NCBI GenBank assembly: GCA_947074135.1
Contig: CAMTOL010000132.1
Span: 1 to 6,602 of the forward strand
Direction: 5' to 3'
DNA length: 6,602 bases
From: an uncultured Rikenellaceae bacterium
Lineage (GTDB): Bacteria > Bacteroidota > Bacteroidia > Bacteroidales > Rikenellaceae
In this document: positions 1 through 6,380 of the stretch, in pieces
Position numbering within the stretch: the stretch's first letter is position 1
Layout of the letters: the number at the start of each line of letters is the position of its first letter
Position numbers and translations under genes: made by a program
The notes under the pieces: generated by a model
The model's input: only the letters and a program-made list of their open reading frames with translations
The model's database searches: none
Told to the model about the DNA's origin: nothing

Positions 1-20
1 TTGCGGGCTCTACCCCGCAA
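1..20. repeat. Stem-loop flanking the 3' end of the surface-protein frame
   Basis: TTGCGGG at 1-7 pairs perfectly with CCCGCAA at 14-20 around a six-base loop. It lies 16 bases past the stop codon of the surface-protein frame. It is far more GC-rich than its surroundings, so it is unlikely to be a chance hairpin. It could be the stem of a minus-strand terminator, but any T-run would lie beyond the left edge and cannot be checked. It could also be a dispersed palindromic repeat (the CCCGCAATGACA style occurs in intergenic repeats) or a cassette boundary mark. The pairing is certain; the role is not. Confidence 0.4.
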
Positions 21-36
21 TGACACTTAGCATTTA

Positions 37-1572
37 TTAGTCACGAATACAGAACACCGCCGATACAGGACGTGAAGAAAATCCAGTTGTAGCAATATTT
101 GCTAAAGGAGCCGAATTAGTAGCTGTTCCTGGGTAAGAGATTGGGTATGACGCAAGATTTGAGTCAGAACCAGGAATTCTATATGCATAATAAAACGAAC
201 CTAACATAACTGACTTAGTTCCACGACTAGCACTCTGGGCATAAGCTCCAGTAGATGAGATATAATAAGGAGCATCAATATACTCTACGGGATTAGAACC
301 AAACTTTACAGCAATCCCTTGTGCATAAGATTGAATATGTGGATATATATAATCTGTTGCCCAAGACCTAACTTCTGCTTCACTAGGACCTCTCCAATAC
401 CCTTTGGGGAATACATAAGCACAAGCATCCTCGTTTCCATTGTATGCAAAGTGAGAGTATGGCTTGTTCTCCATTGGATAGAGTCCATTGTTATTTGGCC
501 AACCATAGGTTGATGCATTGCGTTAATGAACAATAGGATTCTCAGTACCAGGAGTATTATCAGAATTTGTGCAATTTTCCAACCTTGTAGCCCAAGAGTA
601 ACGACCTGTTGTCCAGTTATTCCAGATAACATCAGTAATGGTACTACCAATAACGTAATTTGTTATTTCAAGTCCCTCTGCTTTACCTATCATAAATACT
701 ACTTCATTGCCGATTTGGGTGGTGTATTTATTATCAAACGTAGCATTGCCCGATGGGATATAATATCCCCAATCCTTCTCGGTGGTTGGTTGTCCCTCAT
801 CTGGGCGAATCTTTGCCATCTTAACTGTACCTAAAGAGTAACCGAAACCTGTCTGAGTGACATAGTAGTAGGTCAGCTCCTTGTTTTTGTCTAGGGTTAA
901 TAAGCGGTCACATTTATAGCCTAGGTCGTGTTCGGTGTGACCTGGATTGGTCTGCGCAAGAACGGTGGTATTCGCTTTCGTGTCAACTATACCTGCACTC
1001 TCCACGCGCGAGATATCTAGCACACCATCGCCCACAACACGAGTCAAACCTAGCGCATCGTTAACACCAGTGATGAAATTCTGCTCGGCAACAAACGACG
1101 CACGCTTACCCATATTATCCACTGTAACAACATAATACGCACCATCATCAACTCTCTCAACCTTCCAATCCAACTGGAACGCTCCAGCAGTCGAAATATA
1201 ACCATAAATCTTAACCAAAGTACCAGCAGGAATAAATATCTCACGCTCCGCAGCAGTCATATCCGCACCAGTCTTATTAACCCAAGCATCGATACCAACG
1301 CTACTTGGCGAGAACTTAATCTTATCGCTATTAGGCGCTGTAATCTTCACATTCGCAAGTACCTTAAACTCGTGAATTGGCATCTCTAAGTTAAGTGGCG
1401 ACGCTGCTGTCCAACTAGGGTCGTCAATCCAGCCATCGCCTTTGAAGAAGTTATCGGCATCGGCTTTACCTAGGTAGAAGACTGCATTCTGCCCATAGCT
1501 TGGTTCGAACTCCACAATCTCCCGAATATCGGTACCTTGGCGCAAAATCTCGACAATTTTCAATAATTTCAC
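37..1572 (-). pseudogene. Surface-protein C-terminal cassette (FISUMP-like end), interrupted by an in-frame TAA, lacking a proper start
   Basis: One reading frame runs from about 1581 down to the stop at 37-39, broken once by TAA at 523-525. Upstream part: 349 codons from a GTG at 1572. Downstream part: 161 codons, with coding character continuing immediately after the stop (R-N-A-S-T-Y-G-W-P-N-N-N-G-L-Y-P), so no frameshift is involved. The last ~150 residues resemble FISUMP / lectin-like surface domains: a YWRGPSEAEV element like the usual W-x-x-P-S/T-x-x-E, a later ISST, and an FCIRD end. The upstream ~350 residues are beta-rich and I do not recognise a family. There is no ATG near the 5' end (TAG and TAA lie in frame just above 1581) and no signal peptide, although a surface protein should have one. 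It is therefore probably a 5'-truncated silent cassette. It lies 107 bases downstream of the recombinase gene on the same strand. Alternatively it is a plain relic of an adhesin or fimbrillin-like gene. Confidence 0.7.
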
Positions 1573-1634
1573 GGAAATTTTCTATTAATTCTACCAAACA
1601 ATTTCCCGGAAATCTTCTATATATCTCCCAAAAT
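1565..1634. repeat. Two imperfect 35-base tandem repeats at the 5' edge of the cassette
   Basis: Units at 1565-1599 and 1600-1634 match at roughly three quarters of positions; both begin AATTTC and continue through CGGAAAT and TTCTAT. Each core is close to a palindrome: ATTTCC-C-GGAAAT in the right unit (perfect six-base arms, one-base centre) and ATTTCA-C-GGAAAT in the left. A third, weaker copy of the core lies inside the reading frame at about 1516-1530; on the minus strand it reads GATATTCGGGAGATTG, against GATTTCCGGGAAATTG in the right unit. They occupy the junction between the recombinase gene and the cassette. They may be recombinase binding or crossover sites, or footprints of earlier exchanges; function is inferred from position only. 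Confidence 0.55.
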
Positions 1635-1679
1635 AATTCTCCTAACGAACCTCACAACAACAAAAACAATATTACATTA

Positions 1680-2885
1680 TCACAACTTTACAATCTTTGC
1701 ATTTATCTTATCAATCACACTATAATCAAGCTCTTTTAAGTATATATTTGTGATATGCTCAGATGTATGACCAAGACCCTCACTAATAATCCCAACTGGA
1801 GTTCCTAACTCCTTAGCCCGGGTTGCCCAACTGTGACGCGCACAATAAGAAGTCAACTTACTAGAAATACTTAATCGCTCACCTAATATCTTAAGACTCC
1901 TATTAATTCTATTAAAAGCCAACTTATATTGAGTATATAATAACTTGGAAGATTTATTATCTAAAATAGGAAGTATATATTCGCTATCATTTGAGTATCT
2001 ATCTATTAACTCTTGTAGCTGAGGAGTTATCGAAATATGAAGTAGCTGCTTACTCTTCTTCCTTTTGTACGTAATGTGTATCCCCGAAATATTGCTCTTT
2101 TTAAGAAAAACAATATCAACAAAGGACATACCTCTAGTATAAAAGCTAAACAAAAAAACATCTCGAGCCAAAGCAAGATGACTCTCACGAGCATTAAACT
2201 CCCATTTTAATACCCTTAACAATTCATCTTGAGAAAGAGCTCTTTTGGTTGTCTTTTGAGGACTAACTTTAATTTTCCTAAATGGATATTCATTTATATC
2301 AATACTATCTTCGTCATTGGCCATATTATACAACGTTCTCAAGTTACGCAAATAATAAGAGATAGTATTTTGAGTAATTCCTCGCTCTTGAAGGTAATCA
2401 TAATAAGATTTCACAAACTTCTTATTAATCGATGAAATTGTCACATCTTTACCCTTAAGAAATCTGTCAAGTGAAGACAAAGTACTCTTATATGCAGCAG
2501 AGGTACCATATCTCTCTTTAAGCTGAGTGATTCTTATTTGTTCTTTGATGTGCTGTAATAAATACTTGTGAAATCTATTATCGGAGTTCATCATAATGTC
2601 GTCAATACTGTAATCACTCCATCCGCTTTCCAGCTTATGTACTACCGACAAAAGTTCCTTGTGACGTATAGAAATTCTTCTATACATAGCCCTAATCTCA
2701 CCACTAGTAAACTTACTAGTTCCAGTTGTTAAGATTTGCTCTTTAATCGTATCAAAATCGTCAAAAAACATCTTAATACCTGTTGCTTCTGTTCTTTTTT
2801 TTCGATTGTGAATAATCTGAAAAACGAGGGTCTGCTGCTTGTCCGCAGTATTACCAGCTCTTAATCTTAATTTTACACTTGCCAT
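1680..2885 (-). CDS. Tyrosine recombinase / DNA invertase (Bacteroidales phage-integrase family)
   Basis: Site-specific recombinase of 401 residues that would cut and rejoin DNA through a 3'-phosphotyrosine. The layout is an N-terminal arm-type DNA-binding domain (about 1-90, with the family's IIHNRKKR strand near 24-31), a SAM-like core-binding domain (about 103-195) and a C-terminal catalytic domain (about 215-395). Visible catalytic residues are R251 (FYTRGMSFVDI), a beta-hairpin lysine in YKRKKSK (273-279, probably K277), R350 in SYCARHSWAT, H373 in LGHTSEHIT and the nucleophile Y382 in NIYLKEL. The first His of the usual H-x-x-R is Tyr (Y347), which I recall as common in Bacteroidales relatives. 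ATG start and TGA stop; length is normal and the gene looks intact. A sampled line is about 30% GC, against about 50% in one from nadB, which suggests acquired DNA. Its position next to a start-less surface-protein cassette favours an invertase over an integrating-element integrase, but sequence alone cannot separate the two. Confidence 0.9.
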   Translation of the reverse strand: MASVKLRLRAGNTADKQQTLVFQIIHNRKKRTEATGIKMFFDDFDTIKEQILTTGTSKFTSGEIRAMYRRISIRHKELLSVVHKLESGWSDYSIDDIMMNSDNRFHKYLLQHIKEQIRITQLKERYGTSAAYKSTLSSLDRFLKGKDVTISSINKKFVKSYYDYLQERGITQNTISYYLRNLRTLYNMANDEDSIDINEYPFRKIKVSPQKTTKRALSQDELLRVLKWEFNARESHLALARDVFLFSFYTRGMSFVDIVFLKKSNISGIHITYKRKKSKQLLHISITPQLQELIDRYSNDSEYILPILDNKSSKLLYTQYKLAFNRINRSLKILGERLSISSKLTSYCARHSWATRAKELGTPVGIISEGLGHTSEHITNIYLKELDYSVIDKINAKIVKL

Positions 2886-3195
2886 AAAAAATCTATAAAA
2901 ATTAAAGAAACATAGTTACAATCTTCTAAACATCTAATAAACATTAGCACAAACAATATTCCACAACGCAATTAGAATAGCTATAAATTAAATTGAAGCT
3001 AACGCAACAATGAACTCATAATATCATACGTTTATGCTAATATATACTAGGTATTTGAACGTAAAAGTACACAAATTTCTTATAGACGCTCCTTTTTTTT
3101 TGTAATATCGCATATGGGAGGTAAAATAATCATAACAAACTCTATAATTATTGGAACTACAAAAAGAAACTAAGCCTAAATTTCTTCTTACTTCT
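2886..3195. other. AT-rich gene-free region upstream of the recombinase gene
   Basis: About 310 bases with no supportable gene on either strand. It should contain the recombinase promoter, but I find no good TTTG / TAnnTTTG pair; the nearest is a poor TACTTTTA on the minus strand at 3062-3069 without a convincing upstream box. A run of nine T lies at 3093-3101, and a five-base AT-rich inverted repeat (CTAAT...ATTAG) at 2934-2947. No copy of the 35-base repeat is visible here. The region separates the terminator of the nadB unit from the accessory left half. Confidence 0.5.
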
Positions 3196-3230
3196 AAAAA
3201 AAATAAGGTAGAGAAAACTCTACCTTATTT
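3196..3230 (-). terminator. Rho-independent terminator of the batE-nadB unit
   Basis: A perfect 13-bp stem is formed by 3201-3213 and 3218-3230 (AAATAAGGTAGAG and its complement) around a four-base loop. On the minus strand the descending arm runs straight into eight consecutive T residues (plus-strand A-run 3196-3203). No comparable T-run exists on the other side, so it acts on minus-strand transcripts. It lies about 85 bases past the nadB stop, which makes it the natural 3' end of that transcript and insulates it from the recombinase gene. Confidence 0.88.
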
Positions 3231-3315
3231 CTGTTAATAAGTCTATATTTATTACCAGCCTAGCAAGCAAACAAAATGACATTTCTCATTACAACTCACA
3301 CAAACATCAGATCCC

Positions 3316-4875
3316 CTATTGCAAATCAATAGAATAGTGCAAACCTATGCTATGTTTTTGAGCCATAGCCTGTTTGATTACTAAATAGCTAACCTCAACC
3401 ATATTGCGCAGCTCACACAGCGGCACCGAAATTGTATTGCGTCTATACAGATGTTCCGTTTCCTCATAAATAATTTGCAAGCGTTGCAAAGCCCTTTCTA
3501 GACGAATATTAGAGCGTACAATGCCGACATAATAACTCATAAACTGTTGCATCTCCTTGATTGACTGGGTAATCAGCACCATCTCCTCTGTATTTGTAGT
3601 TCCCCTAAAATCCCAATCAGGAATCTCAGGAAGAACCTCACTATCGAGTCCAATAACCGAGTGCCGAGCAGCTGCTGAAGCAAAAACAACAGCTTCGAGC
3701 AATGAGTTACTAGCCAAACGATTAGCACCATGCAAACCAGTTCTCGCAACCTCACCAATAGCATATAATTGTTCTATCGAACTTCTCGAATTTTTATCGA
3801 CCCAAACTCCACCGCATAAATAGTGGGCAGCAGGTTGGACTGGAATCATATCTTTGGTAATATCTATGCCAACAGTCAAGCATTTTTCATAGATATTTGG
3901 GAAGTGCGCAATAATCTCTTTGGCAGGTTTGTGAGTAATGTCGAGATAAACATACTCTTCACCGCTGATTTTTAGTTCATTATCAATCGAACGAGCCACC
4001 ACATCGCGAGGAGCTAGTGACCCCATAGGGTGATACTTCTCCATAAACTCTTCTCCTCGTTGAGTACGTAACACCGCACCAAATCCACGAACAGCTTCGG
4101 AAATCAGAAACGACGGTCTTTCGCCTGGATTATAGAGCGCCGTTGGATGAAATTGCACAAACTCCATATCGACAATATGTCCCTTGGCACGATGAACCAT
4201 AGCAACACCATCGCCAGTAGCAATCGAAGGATTAGTGGTAGTATGGTAAACATTTCCGATACCTCCAGTTGCCACAATAGTTCGTTTTGCTCGAAGTGTA
4301 AAGACTCTTTTATTTACAATATCAAGCACGTAAGCCCCATAACACTCAGTTCCGGGCAGTGAGCGTTTAACCAATTTACCTAAATGGTGCTGAGTAAGTA
4401 AATCTACCGCAAAATGATGCTCCAGCACCTCTATATTTGGGTGTTTACGAACCTGTTCCACCAAACGATGTTCTATTTCAAATCCCGTCAAATCTTTATG
4501 ATGTAGGATTCTGTGTTCACTATGCCCACCCTCACGAGCTAATTTATACTCTTCGCCACACTCTGCCATATCAAACCTAACGCCCCATTCTGACAAATTA
4601 AAGATAGCATTGGTAGCTCCTCGCACTACCATCTCCACGACATCTCTATCACTCTGTTGCGAACCACACACCATCGTATCTTCGATATGACTCTCCATCT
4701 GCTCCTCTTTGCCACCAACTACAGCAGCAATACCACCTTGAGCATACCTAGTATTAGCATTATCGATTGAGCTTTTCGTAACAATTATCACTCGACCTAC
4801 GTCGGCTACTTGCAGAGCATAGCTCAGTGCAGCTAGTCCACTACCAATAACCAAGAAATCTGTATCTCTGTTCAT
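3316..4875 (-). CDS. nadB: L-aspartate oxidase (quinolinate synthetase B)
   Basis: FAD-dependent cytosolic enzyme that oxidises L-aspartate to iminoaspartate, which quinolinate synthase (NadA) condenses with dihydroxyacetone phosphate: the first step of de novo NAD synthesis. The 519 residues are close to the usual ~530-540. Seen in order: an N-terminal Rossmann dinucleotide motif GSGLAALSYA (11-20), the NTRYAQGGIAA segment (41-51) typical of the family, EGGHSEHRILHHKD (115-128), a second FAD-contact region ATGGIGNVY (202-210), the substrate-binding QFHPTAL (241-247), APRDVVAR (288-295, R290), AAHYLCGGV (349-357, H351) and GLHGANRLASNSLLEA (380-395, R386). The helical C-terminal domain (about 430-510) is complete and ends in the usual GLHY segment. 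The dissimilarity from succinate dehydrogenase and fumarate reductase flavoproteins at 41-51 and in the C-terminal domain supports NadB. ATG start, 21 bases after batE, so probably cotranscribed with it. nadA and nadC are not in the window. Confidence 0.96.
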   Translation of the reverse strand: MNRDTDFLVIGSGLAALSYALQVADVGRVIIVTKSSIDNANTRYAQGGIAAVVGGKEEQMESHIEDTMVCGSQQSDRDVVEMVVRGATNAIFNLSEWGVRFDMAECGEEYKLAREGGHSEHRILHHKDLTGFEIEHRLVEQVRKHPNIEVLEHHFAVDLLTQHHLGKLVKRSLPGTECYGAYVLDIVNKRVFTLRAKRTIVATGGIGNVYHTTTNPSIATGDGVAMVHRAKGHIVDMEFVQFHPTALYNPGERPSFLISEAVRGFGAVLRTQRGEEFMEKYHPMGSLAPRDVVARSIDNELKISGEEYVYLDITHKPAKEIIAHFPNIYEKCLTVGIDITKDMIPVQPAAHYLCGGVWVDKNSRSSIEQLYAIGEVARTGLHGANRLASNSLLEAVVFASAAARHSVIGLDSEVLPEIPDWDFRGTTNTEEMVLITQSIKEMQQFMSYYVGIVRSNIRLERALQRLQIIYEETEHLYRRNTISVPLCELRNMVEVSYLVIKQAMAQKHSIGLHYSIDLQ

Positions 4876-4896
4876 AATAATATTATCGTTCTTAAT

Positions 4897-5646
4897 CTAA
4901 ATCTGCTCGATATCTGAACTAAGTACCCAACCTTTATTGCCCGAAGCTATGCGAATTTCATTGTAATTGCCAATTTTGTCGAGCAACTCTACTTTAGTGC
5001 CTTCGTGCAACACAAATAGCTCTTTGCCCTTTGTATCAGGCGATGAACGTACAACGGAAGCTGTATTGAGAATTACAGCCTCGTCGCTTGAATTCACATT
5101 AGAGTATGCACTATGGGCAAAGAGCAACATAAGAGCTGCAATACAAATCATTACAATTGAAAGCGACATAGCTCCTTTGCTGCGTTTTAGTCGCCACAAA
5201 ATAAAGAATGCAGAAGCCAGCGCAATGAATACTATCATAAGAATCGTCCAACCGTTCGAGGTTATCGAATCACGAACAGCGGCCAACCACTCGACCAAGA
5301 AAAAGCTCGGAACGGCATCAATTTTATCCACAATATGCGCACGCGCAACTGCTAAGTTATGCTCTATATCTTCGTTTTTGGGATTGAGTCTAGCAGCGCG
5401 TTCGAAGTTAAGGATAGCCTTACCAAATTCACTGTTTTTGAAGTAGGCAGAGCCTAGATTGTAGTACAACTCCCAACTGTGGTTTCCTGTCAATAGGATT
5501 GATTGATAGTCACCAATGGCTTGAGTGTAGTCTCCTTCGGCAAAAGCAGTGTTGGCTTGTTCCCATTTTTGGTCGTTATTGTCTTGAGCCACAGCAGTGA
5601 GTCCAAGAGCAGCAAATGTAAATAAAACAGCGATAAACTTTTTCAT
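4897..5646 (-). CDS. batE: BatE-like protein: signal peptide, TPRs, two membrane segments, C-terminal SH3-like domain
   Basis: 249 residues. A signal peptide spans 1-20 (MKKF, hydrophobic core, cleavage plausible after A18-V19-A20). TPR-type helices cover about 26-105, with a clear unit at WELYYNLGSAYFKNSEFGKA (58-77) ending LNPKNEDIEHNLAVA. Two hydrophobic helices follow (about 133-153 and 162-181), joined by the basic loop RLKRSKG. The end (about 190-247) reads like a bacterial SH3 domain: ASVVRSSPDTKGKELFVLHEG, then a KGWV element. This architecture matches BatE of the Bacteroidetes batABCDE (aerotolerance) cluster, where it is thought to scaffold an inner-membrane/periplasmic complex with the VWA proteins BatA and BatB. 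With TPRs at the N-terminus after a cleaved signal and two membrane passes, both TPR and SH3 regions are predicted to be periplasmic. No other bat gene is adjacent: queE lies upstream and nadB downstream. It could instead be a generic TPR/SH3 protein; the architecture is certain, the name less so. Confidence 0.8.
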   Translation of the reverse strand: MKKFIAVLFTFAALGLTAVAQDNNDQKWEQANTAFAEGDYTQAIGDYQSILLTGNHSWELYYNLGSAYFKNSEFGKAILNFERAARLNPKNEDIEHNLAVARAHIVDKIDAVPSFFLVEWLAAVRDSITSNGWTILMIVFIALASAFFILWRLKRSKGAMSLSIVMICIAALMLLFAHSAYSNVNSSDEAVILNTASVVRSSPDTKGKELFVLHEGTKVELLDKIGNYNEIRIASGNKGWVLSSDIEQI

Positions 5647-5672
5647 ATCTTTTTAAATAGTAGCAAAAAATA

Positions 5673-5704
5673 CAATAATAAAAAATTCCTATAATAATTT
5701 CAAA
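5673..5704 (-). promoter_or_regulatory. Candidate Bacteroidetes-type promoter for batE-nadB
   Basis: On the minus strand a TTTG box (complement of 5701-5704) is followed after exactly 20 bases by TATTATTG (complement of 5673-5680). This differs at one position from the Bacteroidetes -7 consensus TAnnTTTG and has about the expected spacing from the -33 box. The predicted start site is some 20-25 bases before the batE ATG, a short leader with an A-rich stretch just ahead of the start codon. The region is very AT-rich, so a chance match is possible. Confidence 0.42.
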
Positions 5705-5724
5705 CGCAAATACCAACAGATTAT

Positions 5725-5743
5725 TATAACTTCGTTAGTTATA
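5725..5743. other. Small AT-rich stem-loop between queE and batE
   Basis: TATAACT at 5725-5731 pairs with AGTTATA at 5737-5743 around a five-base loop. It lies about 30 bases past the queE stop on the minus strand. The stem is short and AT-rich and no T-run follows on the minus strand, so it is at best a weak terminator or attenuator for queE. Confidence 0.25.
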
Positions 5744-5748
5744 TCACC

Positions 5749-5769
5749 ATTGTCAACTATCAATTGTCA
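5749..5769. repeat. Heptameric tandem repeat (ATTGTCA type)
   Basis: Three successive seven-base units read ATTGTCA (5749-5755), ACTATCA (5756-5762) and ATTGTCA (5763-5769), with a fading fourth unit running into the queE stop. Short heptad arrays built on CAATTGA/ATTGTCA occur in intergenic DNA of several bacterial groups; their role is unknown to me. Here it fills the gap immediately downstream of queE. Confidence 0.45.
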
Positions 5770-5774
5770 ATTAC

Positions 5775-6380
5775 CTATGGTATTCCCATATATTTGTGCG
5801 ACTGCAACGAAACTCGCCATTTAGGGTTCGCCATTACATAGTCTATAATAATAGGCATCATCTCTTTTCTAACACTCCATTCGCTTTGCATATATAAAAG
5901 ACAATCTTGCGAAACTTTAGCAGCGCATCTCTCGGCAAACTCAATATCTTCGACTTTACTGATTATCACTTTTAGTTCACTCGCCCTACCATACGCCTCT
6001 TTAATTGGTGGTTGTTGTGATTTTGGCGACAAACAGACCCAGTCGAAGTGCCCCACTAGCGCATTAGTTCCGCTAGTTTCGATAAAGACCCTCATACCCT
6101 TATCGTGTAATTTTTCGGTCAATTCGCTAAGGTCGTAAAGTGTAGGTTCGCCACCCGTTATAACGATATTTCGAGCTGCATAAGAGGTAGCACGTTCAAC
6201 AATCTCATCAACAGAGGTCATTTTATGGTGTGCTGAGTTCCACGAAAATTTAGCATCACACCATTTACACCCAACGTCGCAACCACCTACGCGAATAAAA
6301 TAGGCTGCCTGGCCCGTATATCTACCCTCACCTTGGAGAGTATAAAAATCCTCAACGAGAGGTAACTGCATAGATTCCAT
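5775..6380 (-). CDS. queE: 7-carboxy-7-deazaguanine synthase (radical SAM)
   Basis: Radical SAM enzyme of the queuosine (7-deazaguanine) pathway that contracts 6-carboxy-5,6,7,8-tetrahydropterin to 7-carboxy-7-deazaguanine, using a 4Fe-4S cluster, SAM and Mg2+. About 201 residues, normal for this small family. From the ATG at 6380: FYTLQGEGRYTG (residues 12-23), the signature substrate loop at the N-terminus; the cluster motif GGCDVGCKWCD, whose three cysteines are residues 34, 38 and 41 (C-x3-C-x2-C); ITGGEPTL (74-81), the SAM-binding glycine motif; ETSGT (101-105); LSPKSQ; and the typical QSHKYMGIP end. The frame is open up to a TTG at 6404, but the ATG at 6380 or a second ATG at 6371 (198 residues) fits the family better. 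Both ATGs lie inside the hpt-like frame, so translation may be coupled to it. No queC, queD or queF is nearby. Confidence 0.93.
   Translation of the reverse strand: MESMQLPLVEDFYTLQGEGRYTGQAAYFIRVGGCDVGCKWCDAKFSWNSAHHKMTSVDEIVERATSYAARNIVITGGEPTLYDLSELTEKLHDKGMRVFIETSGTNALVGHFDWVCLSPKSQQPPIKEAYGRASELKVIISKVEDIEFAERCAAKVSQDCLLYMQSEWSVRKEMMPIIIDYVMANPKWRVSLQSHKYMGIP

Noticed and set aside
306..650. A 114-codon minus-strand frame spanning the TAA at 523, which might be taken as a separate small gene.
   Set aside because: It is an alternative frame across the surface-protein sequence, with low-complexity Ile/Leu/Met content. The main frame has the domain motifs and natural end.
1502..1513. GGTTCGAACTCC resembles a tRNA T-arm, which could suggest a tRNA-derived attachment site beside the recombinase gene.
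   Set aside because: It lies inside the cassette reading frame (V-E-F-E-P). There is no acceptor stem, anticodon arm or CCA end around it, and GGTTCGAA-type strings are common by chance.
1..2885. A diversity-generating retroelement, suggested by a lectin-like surface domain.
   Set aside because: No reverse transcriptase gene and no template/variable repeat pair is visible in the window. The neighbouring enzyme is a tyrosine recombinase.
3062..3069. A -7-like TACTTTTA on the minus strand as the recombinase promoter.
   Set aside because: The final G is missing, no TTTG lies about 20 bases upstream, and it would imply a ~180-base leader. The evidence is too weak to annotate.
3114..3173. A 19-codon plus-strand frame starting ATGGGAGGT in the intergenic region.
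   Set aside because: Too short, no recognisable product, promoter or ribosome-binding context, in AT-rich DNA where such frames are expected.
5749..5769. A CRISPR-like or regulatory operator array from the ATTGTCA repeats.
   Set aside because: Units are seven bases with no spacers, limited to about three copies, and immediately follow the queE stop rather than sitting at the batE promoter.
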